Below are positions 22,196 through 35,343 of a DNA stretch of 64,000 bases, one piece after another (within the stretch, counting starts at the first letter, position 1; every line of letters begins with the position of its first letter). Made by a program: the position numbers and the translations under genes. A model generated the notes under the pieces. The model was not told where the DNA came from. It worked only from the letters and a program-made list of their open reading frames with translations, and did no database searches. The DNA is from Branchiostoma floridae (Eukaryota; Chordata; Leptocardii; Amphioxiformes; Branchiostomatidae), in contig NC_049980.1 of assembly GCF_000003815.2 (NCBI RefSeq), positions 31,573,470 through 31,637,469 of the forward strand, in the 5' to 3' direction.

Positions 22196-22921
22196 ATGGC
22201 GACAACAAAGAGCAGCCGTAATGACGCTAGCATCGGTTCGGTTGGAGCCAACACTCTTCATAGGTGTGAGAAGTGCGGCAAGCAGTTCCGTTCATCGAGT
22301 CAACTGAAGATTCACATGGGGACTCATACAGCGGAAAAACCCTACAGGTGTGAAGAGTGCAGCAAGCAGTTCAGTCAGCTGAGTCATCTGAGAACTCACA
22401 TGCTGACTCACACAGAGGAGAAACCTTACAGATGTGAGGAGTGCAGCAAGCAGTTCAGTCAGCTGAGTCATCTGAAAAAACACATGCGGACTCACACTGG
22501 GGAGAAGCCATACAAGTGTGAGGAGTGCAGCAAGCAGTTCAGTCAGCTTGGTAATCTGAAGAACCATATGCGGACTCACACAGGGGAGAAGCCATACAAG
22601 TGTGAGGAGTGCAGCAGGCAGTTCAGTGAACTTGGTAGTTTGAACAGGCACATGCGGACTCACACAGGGGAGAAACCCTACAAGTGTGAGGAGTGCAGCA
22701 GGCAGTTTAGCGTGCTAGGTAATCTGAAGAAACACATGCGGACTCACACTGGAGAGAAACCCTACAAATGTGAGGAGTGCTGCAGGCAGTTCAGTCAGCT
22801 GGGTAGTTTGGAGAAACACATGCGGACTCACACAGGGGAGAAACCCTACAGATGTGAGGAGTGCAGCAGGCAGTTCAGTGAGCTGGGTAATCTGAAAAGA
22901 CACATGCAGACACACTTGTGA
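22196..22921 (+). CDS. C2H2 zinc-finger protein, 8 fingers
   Basis: The shortest intact member, 241 residues. An upstream in-frame ATG at 22154 lies in intron sequence before the acceptor (cactatag| near 22179). ATG at 22196 is chosen because MATTKSSRND matches the starts of the sibling genes. The leader lacks the GGFV residues (RGSVGG becomes GSVGAN) but keeps NTLHRCEKC. Eight fingers follow. Finger 1 is atypical (RSSSQLKIHMGTH), linker 1 reads TAEKPY and linker 2 TEEKPY. Finger 7 has CEECCRQF. The product ends MQTHL. Confidence 0.92.
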   Translation: MATTKSSRNDASIGSVGANTLHRCEKCGKQFRSSSQLKIHMGTHTAEKPYRCEECSKQFSQLSHLRTHMLTHTEEKPYRCEECSKQFSQLSHLKKHMRTHTGEKPYKCEECSKQFSQLGNLKNHMRTHTGEKPYKCEECSRQFSELGSLNRHMRTHTGEKPYKCEECSRQFSVLGNLKKHMRTHTGEKPYKCEECCRQFSQLGSLEKHMRTHTGEKPYRCEECSRQFSELGNLKRHMQTHL

Positions 22922-23824
22922 GAAATTTTATATAAGGACCGACGTGAAAGTAGCAACTTCCGTCAGTACGCCGCAAACGTGTATTCTTTCAATCCTGTTG
23001 GTACAATGTTACATTGTGTCAATTTCCTAAGGAATTGCATCACTATTGAATTTTTATTTTTAAATACGGTATACACTTTTCCCATTTATGCTTCAAGTCT
23101 CTTTCTCTTAATTTTTTTAAGTTCGTCGTAAGCGTCTTTAGACAAAGGTCGTTTGGGTTTGTCTTGTTATTCTAATTTACTTATTGATGTACGTTTTACA
23201 TTTTACAGACCCTTGGCCTTATGCTACATGTCTACAAACTTTTTGATATATTAGTCACTATGATATATTAGTCACTATTTTTTGGTTGATTATGCAATGA
23301 CGACCAGGCTTGCTTTCTCTGTGCCTTCTTGTTTATTTTTTACAATAGTCAATAGTAGCACAACTTTTTTTGTCTATAGTTTTGTTAGGATTATTTGTAA
23401 TTCTTAAGATCAATAGATTTATTCTACTAGTATTTGATAGGAATACCAACTAATCGAGTTCTAAATTTACGTAGATTTTTTCTTGTAGTCATTCCTACTA
23501 ATTGTTCTGTTAGTGGTAGAGATGATAGGTACAGAGTTTTGTTCATTTTTTTGGTCCTTTCTGTTTCATTTGTCAGTCACTTATTTCGTTACAGTAACTT
23601 AGGTGTATTTGTAGCATTTTAGAGCCACGAATAGCATCTTGTTATTGTTTAGATATAGTTTTATTACGGTAGCTAGCTTCAATTATAGCTTTGTTGTCAC
23701 TTAACCTTCTGACTACTATTGCAGTAGCTGTAGAGATGATGGGCACAGCGTTATGTGCGAGTAGGTTGTTTGTTATACATTTATTAAAGACTTTATGTCA
23801 TGTATTCTGTTACTGTTCGATTAC

Positions 23825-23830
23825 AATAAA
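23825..23830 (+). terminator. Polyadenylation signal, 8-finger gene
   Basis: AATAAA in gttcgattacaataaagttttttt, followed by gatactgaaggaaacc, the family's conserved tail. Repeats of gtagctgtagagatgatggg occur upstream. The stretch 22922-23824 shows no other gene. Confidence 0.65.
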
Positions 23831-24378
23831 GTTTTTTTGTTGTCATGATACTGAAGGAAACCTTATTTTTGAGAGGGGGTATACTTTTCTTCACAGCGCT
23901 TAGATGTCAACATGTTTTGGCGGATAACCTTTGTACGCCGTGTTGGCATGTAGAAGAAGAATTACATCAATTGAACACATGATCATTAAGGATCGCTGAT
24001 GTGTCAATTCAATGAAAGTAATTTGCCATCCTTGCTTGAGTCATAATGGAACAGTGCTTTATCCTATTAATCAGAAAATTTTTCTTTTGGCATCCTGGGG
24101 CCCGGCTTGTGAAATCTCCCGGTACATTCGGTGCAAGGCTACCTTCCCATCATGCAAGTTACCAGTTACATCATTTCCTGCCTCACATCATGCCGAGTTG
24201 GTCCAAGAAGCTTTTATAAAAGCTCCTTGGTTGGTCCCAGGTCAGCTGTAATAAACTTGAACACACACTAAGACAAATAAACAAAAGCAGTGCATCCGTT
24301 GAAACGCATAAATGCAGTAAAATACGACCCACTACTTGACCCTGTGATGAGAGTGAAAAACCAGTAGAGTACACGGGA

Positions 24379-24593
24379 TGACGTCATCTGGTAACCAGTA
24401 GACGGTCATCTTCAGCTTCTTGTGGGTAATCAGGTACAAGACATTGACCCCAGCAGGTACTTCCGGGTCATCTCCAGCGCATTTCCGTTCGTTCCTGAGC
24501 GTGTGGAAAGACGCCGAAGATTTTCTCTCGTCTTCCATAATTTTGCGACGCCAGTTCCCGTTCAGAGCTGTTCCAATCACAGATAACTGACAG
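24379..24593 (+). promoter_or_regulatory. Promoter and first exon of the 10-finger gene (module E)
   Basis: TGACGTCA is at 24379-24386 and ACTTCCGG at 24459-24466. The exon ends at 24593 before GTAAGG. Here the usual CTAATCGCAG has become CCAATCACAG, so the usual in-frame stop is lost. The next in-frame stop upstream is a TAA near 24538, so the exon is still untranslated. Confidence 0.8.
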
Positions 24594-25258
24594 GTAAGGA
24601 GTGTTGACGACTCTCTGTGTAAGGCTGTGTAGCGATGCCGTAGTACGGAACTACAAGTAACGATTTCGCGATGGTTTTGGCGTTGTGTTTGTGCGGGACG
24701 ATGAACGTTAAAAACAAGAAGGGTAGTTTGGGGGCTATTGAATATTTGTACAGTTGACAAATAAAGTTGAACAGGACTCAACAGAAGTAATGTAGGTCGC
24801 GTTAGAACTGGCATGGAGTCTGAACTACATTCATGTGTATGTATAGAAATATATGATATATATATTGGACAATGCAACAAGACGCAACGTAACTTACGTC
24901 GTAAGTGAGTTCCGTATGTCAGAAACCCCTCCATCGGCCCCAGCCCAAGAATTTCTCACCCACAAGTTTACCACATCTGGTGTCCATCAGTGCCTGTGCC
25001 TGTGGACAGCGGGGGATGGTACATTTGTTATTGGAATGGCGGGGGCTGCCATCAGAGAGGGGGTATTGTGGATGTATGTTGTTACTCAGAGAGTCAGATC
25101 ATCTTCCCTTAGGAATATAACAGTAATACTCGTTTCATTAGCCAGGATGACTCCAAGCCAATTTTGTGATGTGTTTTGTAACATTCTCCTATGCTGCACA
25201 ACAAAATTTCACTGATTTGTAATCATTTTCCTTTCACTATCGTTACAGAAGCGACCTG

Positions 25259-26158
25259 ATGGCGACAAAAAAGAGCTGCCGTACTGACGTTAGCAGAGGT
25301 TCGGTTGGAGGGTTTGTCAACACTCTTCATAGGTGTGAGGAGTGCAACAAGCGGTTTACTGCATCAAGTAAACTGAAGATTCACATGCGGACTCATACAG
25401 GGGAGAAACCCTACAAATGTGAGGAGTGTAGCAGGCAGTTCAGTACACTAGGTAATCTGAAGACTCATATGCGGTCTCACACAGGGGAGAACCCATATGG
25501 ATGTGAGGTGTGCAGCAGACAGTTCAGACAGCTGGGTCATCTGAAGACTCATATGCAGTCTCACACAGGGGAGAAACCGTACAAGTGTGAGGAGTGCAGC
25601 AGGCAGTTCAGTCGACTGGGTGGTCTTAAGAGACACATGCAGACTCACACAGGAGAGAAACCCTACAGGTGTGACGAGTGCAGCAAGCAGTTCACAACAT
25701 CAGGTGATCTGAACAGACACATGCGGAATCACACAGGAGAGAAACCCTACAGATGTGAGGAGTGCAGCAGGCAGTTCAGTGAGCTGGGTAATCTGAAGAC
25801 TCACATGCGGAATCACACAGGGGAGAAACCATACAGGTGTGACCAGTGCAGCAGGCAGTTCAGTGAGCTGGGTAGTTTGAAGAAACACATGCGGACTCAC
25901 ACAGGGGAGAAACCCTACAAGTGTGAGGAGTGCAGCAGGCAGTTCAGTCAGCTGGGTAATCTGAAGACCCACCTGCGGAATCACACAGGGGAGAAACCAT
26001 ACAGGTGTGACCAGTGCAGCAGGCAGTTCATTGGCCTGGGTCGTCTAAAGACACATATGCGGACTCACACAGGGGAGAAACCTTACCGGTGTGAGGAGTG
26101 TAGCAAGCAGTTCAGTCAGCTCGGTAATCTGAAGACCCACATGAAAACACACCTGTGA
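25259..26158 (+). CDS. C2H2 zinc-finger protein, 10 fingers
   Basis: The 299-residue product comes from one exon (acceptor cgttacag| at 25248). The start [10 protein letters not shown], then the [17 protein letters not shown] leader, is the consensus leader of the array. There are ten fingers. The linker of fingers 2-3 is TGENPYG, and finger 3 has CEVCSRQF. Several fingers use CDQC or CDEC rather than [13 protein letters not shown] linkers occur where siblings have RTHTGEKPY, a signature of local copying. The intron is the shortest in the array, about 0.65 kb. The product ends MKTHL. Confidence 0.93.
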   Translation: MATKKSCRTDVSRGSVGGFVNTLHRCEECNKRFTASSKLKIHMRTHTGEKPYKCEECSRQFSTLGNLKTHMRSHTGENPYGCEVCSRQFRQLGHLKTHMQSHTGEKPYKCEECSRQFSRLGGLKRHMQTHTGEKPYRCDECSKQFTTSGDLNRHMRNHTGEKPYRCEECSRQFSELGNLKTHMRNHTGEKPYRCDQCSRQFSELGSLKKHMRTHTGEKPYKCEECSRQFSQLGNLKTHLRNHTGEKPYRCDQCSRQFIGLGRLKTHMRTHTGEKPYRCEECSKQFSQLGNLKTHMKTHL

Positions 26159-27036
26159 CAAGTTCATGAGAAAGAGCGACAGTATTAAACGCTTACACCT
26201 TAAGTAGGTCGCAACAATGTTACATTGTCACCATTTCCGAAGGTAATGGATAGCTATTATTCGCTATTACACGGTATACCGTACTCAGTCCGTTCAGGCT
26301 CACTAATTGTTTTTTCAACTACATTGTACATGTATATGGTAATACGTTTTAATGTAAACCTTGTTCTCTTTTTTTATTTATGTTGTTTTCTCTTTTATTA
26401 GTCAAAGAATCGTAGTATGATGACCGGCCTTGTTGACTTTGTTAGGTCCCCTTGTTTTCTTCTCATATGAGGTCCTTTAGTTTTCTCTTTTATTATTGTT
26501 TTCACCTGAGGTCCTTTATGTTAGCTATAGAGATGATAGGCACTGGGTTATGTTCACTCAGGTCCCTTCTGTAACTTAACTACGGTTGTAGTTGTAGCAT
26601 TTCAGAGCTCTCTGTAGCATCTGTTATTGTAGCAGCTGCTGTAGATACAGGGTTAGAAACTAAGTTTGATGTTTATACAGGTAGGGATGTTTGTACGTCT
26701 CCTGTATGTGCTTCTGTATTCATCTTTAAGAACATGCTTTGTTGCAAGTAGTTCGATGTTACAGTGTATGTTTAAGACATTAAATCCACTAACTGTGAAT
26801 TGAGTTAATACAGTACTTGATGGTAGGCACATTGTTATATATATTTATAGCCCTTCTACTACATTTGTGTATGTTATTAATTCTGTTACAGTTCAGGTTC
26901 ATTGTAGCATTTACGATAAGCTTTCTGTTATTGTAGCCGTAGATATAGTAGGCATAGGTTACAAACTTATCTTGATGTTGGTATAGGTAAGGTATTAGTA
27001 GATCTCTTGTATGTGCACGTCGCTCTAAGGATATGA

Positions 27037-27042
27037 AATAAA
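27037..27042 (+). terminator. Polyadenylation signal, 10-finger gene
   Basis: AATAAA in gatatgaaataaagtttgttt. The preceding 500 bp align closely with the tail of the 17-finger gene at 6740-7219, including the tagcccttctactacatttg phrase. Confidence 0.7.
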
Positions 27043-27519
27043 GTTTGTTTTTGTTTTGTCACAACATTGAAGGGAGTCGATTTATTTATGACGGACTTGT
27101 AAACTTTTGTTTACAACCCTTTATGTCAACAAGTTGAGGCAGATAACCTTCGTACGCAAAAGGAAAACAACATAGATTCTGCAGGATTATTATTATAAAA
27201 TTGGTTTCTGACACAGGCTAAAATTTCGGTCAGTGTCATTTTTTCACAGAAGCCTTTTCTTACGATTCACACCGTTTCCTTAGTGTTGTGATGATTCAGA
27301 AGGATATAATTAAAGAAATCGTAACGTAATTTTCTTATGCCCTTGACCTATTTTGCTTTCAAAGTCTTTTAGTGATATGCCTAATACGGGCGATTGTTTG
27401 TAATATACATGGAGTCATATTTATATTTCTAACTCTAGTAAAAATGCGACACGCAACTGTGATGAGAGACACTCAGAGTGCAGTGAAACATCGTAAAGAG
27501 CACTTTGCAAGAGGTACAT

Positions 27520-27708
27520 CTTCAGATTCTTGTGGGTAATCAGGTACAAGAATCTGACCCCTAGTCGTATACTTCCGGGTTACATACAGCGCATTTCCGT
27601 TCGTTCCTGAGCGTGTGGAAAAGACGCTGAAGACTTTCTCTCGATCTCGTCTTCCTTTTGCGACGCCAGTTCCCGTTCTGAGCTGTTCTAATCGCAGATA
27701 ACTGTCAG
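27520..27708 (+). promoter_or_regulatory. Promoter and first exon of the frameshifted ZNF gene (module F)
   Basis: The conserved gtgggtaatcaggtacaag block is at about 27530-27550, ACTTCCGG at 27571-27578, and the exon end at 27708 before GTAAGG. No intact TGACGTCA is seen upstream. Confidence 0.75.
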
Positions 27709-28277
27709 GTAAGGAGTGGTAACGACTCTGTGTAAGGCTGTGTAACGATGTCGTAGTACAGAACTACAAGTAACGGTTTCGCGATGGTTTTAGTGTTGTG
27801 TTTGTGTGGGACGATGAATGGGTGCAAACAAGAAGGGTAGCTTAGAGGCTACTGACGTACTTGATATCATTTTAGTCGACGAGTAAAACTGCACAGGACT
27901 CAACGAAAGACATGTTAGAAATGACATGAAAATGATAAAATCCAAATTGCATTCGTTTGTGTACAAAAATAGAATTGGGACATTTCAAGACACAACGCTG
28001 GTGAGTTCTGTATGTCAGAAACCCCTCCAGCGGCCCCAGCCCAAGAATTTCTCAGATTCCCACATCTGGTGTCCATCAGTGCCTGTTGACAGCGTGGTCT
28101 TGTGGGGCATGTGGGGCGGTTGGGTCAATGTTATTGGAAGGAATGTGTAAGAAATTATCAAGTTGTGACGTTGAAAGATCGAAAATCAACACTCCTTCAA
28201 GTTTGGAGGGGACGTTTTTTTGGGTGTACGGTCCAAGCAGATCCTACGGTGCCGTAATATTGTAATAGTACTAGTAG

Positions 28278-28470
28278 TTGGTCTGCATGGGGGTCCAGGC
28301 AACGATTTATGCTGAATTCAGAAGAAAGCCCCACGTATCACGCTAAATCAAGGAAGGCAATTACGCTAGATTTGGTCGCCTCGCTACAAATTACGTAGAT
28401 AAGATAACCGGTTTTCCCTACGGGAAATAAAAACAGGCTGCCTATGCCTTACGTAAAAGAGCATACTACT
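28278..28470. mobile_element. Second copy of the 2701-2900 element, truncated
   Basis: The sequence ggtctgcatgggggtcc to cttacgtaaaagagcat aligns along the element at 2701-2900. The terminal GAGG is lost on the left and the right repeat is cut after gagcat. It is intronic in module F. Confidence 0.75.
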
Positions 28471-28936
28471 TTTACTAGTAGTAGCAAAAGCTGGCAAAGG
28501 CGCAGTGTAGCCGATGATAGAGGTTGATACACTCCTTTGCCAGCGTTTGATTCTATTACTATTTAATGGCACTATAGGATCTGCTTGAAGATTGTGTAAG
28601 GTACCTTGGCACGATTTTGATGCCATAGATGATAAAAGTTTCAACCAACCTCCGACAATGATCTAAGAGCATTTTCAGTAACACGACAGCTAATTTTGAT
28701 GACACGTACACAATTATCACAAGCACAGCTTCGGCTCCAGCTATTTTTGAGGTGTTTGTCAGACTTTCTACTTTCATAAGGTTTTTCTTATGTGCACCAG
28801 CCAAATTCCAAAAACAACAGTCAAAATTTGAATATGTAAATCATAATGCCCCACCTTGGGTCGTTTTACCCCTACCAGTATTATATCTCTGAAGGGGAGG
28901 TACAATGATGTAATGCAAACCAATGTGCTGTAGGTA

Positions 28937-28944
28937 GGTTTGTT

Positions 28945-28977
<33 letters not shown>

Positions 28978-29500
28978 ATGCATGCATGTATGTATGCATG
29001 TGTGTGAACTCGCATGCGTGTGTGCGAGTCTGCATACAAATGTGTGTGTTAGGGGTTTGTATGTACGTGGATGTATTTGTGCAAGTGTATGTGTCCGTAT
29101 GTGTTGTGTGTGTGTGTACATGTATGTGTGTGTGCGTGTTTTGTACGTGCGTGTGTTTACATGTGTGTGTGTGTGTGTGTGTGTGCGTGCATGTGTGTGT
29201 GTGTGTGTCTGTATGTGTGTGTGTGTGCGTGCATGTCTGTGAGTGCCAGAATGTGCGCGTGTGTCACAGCATGTGAGTGCGTGCGTGTGTGTGCACACAT
29301 GTGTGTATGTGTTTGTGCGTGCATGTGTGTGTGCATGTGTGCGTGCATGTGTTTGTGTGCATGTGTGTGTGTGTGCGTGTGTGTGTGCATGTGTGTGTGC
29401 GTGTGTGCATTGTGTGTGTGTGTGTGTGCATGTGTGCATGCATGTGTGTGTGTGTGTGCATGCATGTGTGTGTGTGTGTACATGTGTGTGTGTGTGCACA
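28937..29500. repeat. GT/GCAT microsatellite
   Basis: A (TG)n tract of over 500 bp with frequent gcatgcatg and gtgcgtg interruptions. Overlapping frames on both strands stay open for up to 250 codons but encode only Cys/Val or His/Thr repeats. Confidence 0.95.
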
Positions 29501-29715
29501 CTATGTCTGGTTATACTCATTATCTACCTGTCTCTAAGCAGACAGGCCCATATCTTTTGCAAAATCCAAAATTTATGACTGTTTTGCAGTGCAAAAAGTG
29601 TGTGGGCTGAAAACATGGCAACAGTTGAATTGTTCAGTCACATGTTTCATTAGCCAGGATGACTCCAAGCAGATGCTGTAGTGCCATTGTAACACTCTTC
29701 TACGCTGCAGACTTA

Positions 29716-30109
29716 GGCCACGCTGACTTTATTTTGTGGATGGCATTCACACACGTTTTCACCTGTTCTCAAAAAAAAATTGTTACCCAATAGCATTCCT
29801 GATCAATCAGAATTTTATATTTGCCAGAGGATCTGCTCTCCAGTTTGTGGGGTTACACGGTCAGCGCCCTTGTTTGCACTCTTTAAACATGAATGGCAAT
29901 ATATAAACATGAGTGAAATGGCGACAATTGTCCCTTACAGTCTGACTGGGAGTGAATATAAGACAAACCAAGCCTGGGAAAGAATGGAATGGATGTTAAG
30001 TCCTCTGGTTTAGCAGCTTCTTATTGCTAGGTTTCTCCTTTTTACGCCCTCTCGCATTAGTTTTGGGGTCTCAAGAGGATGTCATCCATAGAATTTTGTC
30101 ATTGTGACC
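29716..30109. mobile_element. Old Harbinger-type MITE in the module F intron
   Basis: The left end ggccacgctgactttatttt and right end attttgtcattgtgacc (preceded by ggatgtcatccatag) are diverged versions of the perfect inverted repeat of 63314-63838. The same element is at the same intron place in module G (41970-42399), and its right half is in module H (to about 61495). It therefore predates those duplications. Confidence 0.65.
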
Positions 30110-30185
30110 GTATGAATAAAAAATATACCATTGACAAATTTTAATTTTTCCTACTTTTTTCCTCACAAGTTATAGAAGCGACCAG

Positions 30186-31382
<1,197 letters not shown>

Positions 31383-32321
31383 AACATTCTTGAGAAAGAT
31401 TGACATTGAAATGGATGCTTACATCATAAGTACGCCCCAAATGTTTGTTAAGGTAAGTCAGTTCATTGCCCTTGCTACAATATTTTGGAAGGTGAAGCTA
31501 ACATTTACTATTAGTATTACACTGTATTCTACACTATATTGAGGGTCCTTTGATTAGTTTGTGAGTATATGGTACACGTTTTACGACAAACCTTGTTCGG
31601 TTAGTAAATCGTAGTTATGTTTTTTTTTCCTTTTATCACTCACAATTGTGATGGTATGATGACGAGGCTTGTGGACTTTGTTGGGTCCCATGGCTTTCTC
31701 CCCATATGAGGTCCTTTACGTTAACTGTAGAGATGATAGGCACAGGGTTATATTCATTTAGGTCCCTTCTGTTACATAAATGCAGATTTAATTATAGAAT
31801 TTCAGAGCTATCAGTAGTTTTCTGCTATTGTAGCTATAGATATAGTTGTTAGGGATGTTAATAAAAGTAGAAGTAATTGTATGTGTATGTGTACTGTATG
31901 CGCTCATTTTTTCACATCGAAGCTTGTAAAATATATTTCATATTTCTTTTCATAACACTTTCTCTGTTCTTCACATGATAACACATGATTCATTGCAATC
32001 CTTTTTTAGAAGTTGCAGTGTATGTTTTAGAGTTACTAATTGAGTTCTAGTATAACTTCTAATACGGTACTGTAGCTGTAGAGACAATAGACACAGGATT
32101 ATGATTAGTTAGGGCCATTCTGTTACATTTGTGTTAGCCACTTATTCTGTTACAGTTTAGTATCAATATTGTAGTATTTTGTAGAATTACGAATAGCATT
32201 CTGTTATTGTAGATGTAGTAGGCATAGGGTTACGAATTGATTTTCACTTTTATGCAGGTAGAGATATTTTTTAATTGTAGGTCTGTTGTATGTGCTTGTT
32301 TATTCAGCTTTGAGGATATTG

Positions 32322-32327
32322 AATAAA
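32322..32327 (+). terminator. Polyadenylation signal, module F
   Basis: AATAAA in ttgaataaagttgtttttgttt. A second family-type tail with AATAAA lies at 33266-33271, so two module tails follow this gene with no ZNF exon between them. The stretch 31383-32320 contains only 3'-region repeats. Confidence 0.6.
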
Positions 32328-32426
32328 GTTGTTTTTGTTTCAACATTGAAGGAAATTGACTTATTTATTGCAGACGGGTATACTTTTGTTTACAGCGTTT
32401 AGATGTTAACACAATTTGCCAGATAC

Positions 32427-32613
32427 TGTAAATGCATTTAAGTTCGCGGGGATTTAATTTCGCGGTAGCGGGAAAAGGACTTTTCGGGGTGGTTTCATTT
32501 TCGCGGTAACACCATAGACTGCAGTCTAATACCATAATAGAAAAATGTTCGCGGTGGTTTTAAACCGCGAAAACCACGAACATTAATCCACCGCGAACAT
32601 TTCTGCATTTACA
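32427..32613. mobile_element. 187-bp inverted-repeat element with TGTAAATGCA ends
   Basis: TGTAAATGCA at 32427-32436 is inverted as TGCATTTACA at 32604-32613. Inner blocks gttcgcggggatttaatttc and ccgcgaacattt pair imperfectly. A strongly decayed relative (gcggaacttaatttcgcg) lies near 45243-45370. It is noncoding. Confidence 0.75.
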
Positions 32614-33265
32614 CTAACCTTTGTACAACACGTTAAAGAATGACCACAAAATGTGCACAGTAGGGGTGGGTACTGGTACGAAACCGGTTTTATTTGTTGG
32701 AGCGTTCCAGAAAAAAAATGAACCTGAAAAACCAGAAAAAAACGGACCTGAAAAAATCACAGGATCAGATTTTGGACCGATTAGAACATGAACAGATTTT
32801 ACCGGCAGGTGTTCACTCCTTGTTTGTACCAAGTATCTACGGTCCATACCTATACCTGTACGCACCCCTATCTCGCTTTCATGTCAATTCCTACGGTCAA
32901 TTGTTGAACATATTTAAAGAATCAAACGATAGTGATTTGCCATCCTTGCTCTCGTTATATGCAATAGTGCTCTGTCTAAACTAAACTAAACTAAACGCAA
33001 ATGTTACAGTCCGGCTATTTTCCCCATAGAAATATTTCTGTGCACGTCAGCGAGTCAGAAACTGTGGTGAATAGTAGAGGGATACGTAAGTTTTGAGGCT
33101 GTATGAGTTGGGTTACGATGTATGTTTGGCTGGGTACGAATCCGGTCCCCGCTAGTGTGTCGGCTGCATACTGATATCACAACAGGTATGTTTTATGTTT
33201 AGATCCTTAAGCTTCCTATTTTATTCTTTTATGTCATTTATTCTGTTACCTCTTGACTCTGTTAA

Positions 33266-33271
33266 AATAAA
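33266..33271 (+). terminator. Orphan ZNF-type polyadenylation signal
   Basis: AATAAA followed by gttttttttgttataacact and gaaggaaa, the conserved module tail, lies about 940 bp after the first tail of module F. It is likely left from a deleted module. Confidence 0.5.
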
Positions 33272-33365
33272 GTTTTTTTTGTTATAACACTGAAGGAAAT
33301 CCTATCTTTCATTAGAGACAGGTATACCTTTTTGTATACATCCGAGACATTGGCACCTTTTTGAC

Positions 33366-33541
33366 ATGTGTGTGTGTGTGTGTTTGTGCGTGCGTGCGTG
33401 CGTGCGCGCGTGCGCGTACATGTATGCGTCTGTCATATGTATGTCCATACATGTGTGCATATCATGTGTGTGTGTGTGCATGCATGTGTGCGCGCGTAAA
33501 TGCATGTGTATGTTTGCGCGTGTGTGCATGTGTGTGTGTGC
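33366..33541. repeat. GT-rich microsatellite
   Basis: (GT)n with gcgtgcgtgcgtgcgcgcg and catgtgtgcat interruptions, immediately upstream of the retroelement fragment at 33545. Confidence 0.9.
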
Positions 33542-33544
33542 ATA

Positions 33545-34000
33545 AAACGGTATTTTATAGTACATTTTACATGCTTAACCCCATGTTGGCTAGCACTGTC
33601 TGGGATCTTTGCACTGCTAATGACATTAAGAAGCTTGAAGCAGTACGACGCAGAGCTGCTCGCTGGGTGGCAAAAAGGTACAGACAGACCTACAGCGTCA
33701 GCGCAGTGCTGGATGACCTCCAGTGGCCTTCACTTCAGGAGCGGCGTCGAAAGGCCAGACTCATCACTTTTCAGAAGTGTCACACGGGTGAGCTAGCCAT
33801 TAGCTGTAAGACAAAGCCCACATCCACTGTACAAACCAGAAGTTCACTTCTGACACACTCTGAGGCATACCAAATCCCCACCAGCAGAACAATATACAGA
33901 CAAAACACCTTTTTCCCACGAACGATCATAGAGTGGAATAATCTCCCAGCGGAGGTGGCACTCACGACATCACTTTCAACCTTTAAATCCAAAGTTTAAC
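33545..34000 (+). pseudogene. 3' fragment of a non-LTR retrotransposon reverse transcriptase
   Basis: A frame ending at 33999 reads ASTVWDLCTANDIKKLEAV, then RRAARWVAKRY, SVLDDLQWPSLQERRRKARL-like text and FFPRTIIEWNNLPAEV, ending in FKSKV. These are the typical C-terminal landmarks of CR1/L2-type reverse transcriptase ORFs, beyond the catalytic domain. The catalytic YxDD region and endonuclease are absent, so this is a dead 5'-truncated copy. It is not the same family as the element at 46.4-48.3 kb, judging by the different C-terminus. Confidence 0.8.
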
Positions 34001-34333
34001 TTCTCGCGACCTGCGCAGTAGACTCTACGAAATGTAAAGGCTGCAGAATCCTCAATATGAATTATGATGAGGGCGGCAGCCTCAAACGAATGAAGAAGAA
34101 AGAACACCAAACGGCAGGTTTTGCTTTGTTTCCAGAGATTCAAAGACGATATTGAGTTCTGACAGAAAAGTTTTCTTTTAATGTTTCTCCCTCTCAGCCC
34201 AAAATTAATTTCCAAGAAAGATGAGTCAACCACTTGCAGAAAGGCACCCAGACTAATTAAGGTACTACTTGCTGTGTGATTCTTTTCCATAGCTATACAC
34301 TGCGGGACGGTTGTCTGCAAAGTCCGGATCAAA

Positions 34334-34556
34334 ATGTACGCGCAAGCAGTGCCGGTTCGGACACCTTTCTCGCGGCCTCAAAACGGCCAAGTCCCCGGAC
34401 CGCCGGCCCAACCCCCTACTGTCCATCAGGGTGGTTCCCGCGGGCGTGTCCGCCATGGCAACGGGGCTGACAAGTCGCAAGAAGAACAAGAAGCGCCTTC
34501 GCACACTTACGCAGAAGCAGAGGCTGCGAAACGTAACGCAACGTACACGTCTGCAG
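34334..34556 (+). CDS. C-type lectin, exon 1 (cytoplasmic tail)
   Basis: ATG at 34334 (A at -3) opens a 74-codon GC-rich frame, MYAQAVPVRTPF, rich in Pro and Gln, ending HTYAEAEAAKRNATYTSA. It is followed by the donor CTGCAG|GTAGGC (GT at 34557). It ends in phase 1, exactly what the acceptor of exon 2 (37993) needs. Tyrosine-containing tails of this kind are typical of lancelet type II membrane lectins as I recall them. Two other overlapping frames are open but lack a matching downstream exon. The intron to exon 2 is 3.4 kb and contains two interspersed repeats. Confidence 0.7.
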
Positions 34557-35343
34557 GTAGGCTTGTAGTCTTGTAACTTGCCTTTTTCAGTACAACATGG
34601 GCATTTACTTGTAACATTAGGAAACGAGTTTTATTTAGAAATGTTGTGTGGTCAGCTACGGATAAAATAATTGTAAGTATCAAGCAATTTTCAGCGTTTG
34701 AAATACCCGGTCGTCTCCGCGACTTTTGTCACAAATTCTGCACAAAATCATGATCAGGTGGTGCAGTAAATCATCGCAAGACCCAGGCCGAATCATTGCC
34801 AGACTTCAATGAGGGGATTTTTTCATATTCTTTTATTCGGTGTAAATTGACGTAATCCTATCCTAAAACACGAAGTTTGAGACGCGACGTCTTATACAAA
34901 AGAATGAATGGCAAATGGCTGTGGATTTTGTTATTCTATGCAATTACCCGTATGATCAAAAAGGTGTAATATGAATAACTGGCTTCTACTGTCAATTGGT
35001 TTTCAATGGTTACTTGACACAAATTCCATGTGAAAGCTAACTATGCCATGCAATGATACATCTTCATTTGTGGAATTTACGGACGATTGGCACCCGTTAG
35101 GAGTTACAGCAAGAAAACTACAACCTTTCTCCCCCAAAACGTGTTTCTTTGTTGTTTGTTCTTTGTTGCCAAATCCAATTTACTCCCAATACAAACATAT
35201 GTCTGTTTTTTCTGTAGAGACCGCTTTGATCAGGTGATGCTAGAATGTCTAGGAAAGATTAAACGTCTTTCTTTTTGTACTTATTTGTACAGTTTATTTA
35301 GCTATAATTGTGCTTGAACAATGTATATCTGTACAATTATCTT

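Noticed and set aside
28774..29610. Frames of up to 248 codons made of His-Thr or Cys-Val on both strands
   Set aside because: They are translations of the GT/CA microsatellite, open in several frames at once.
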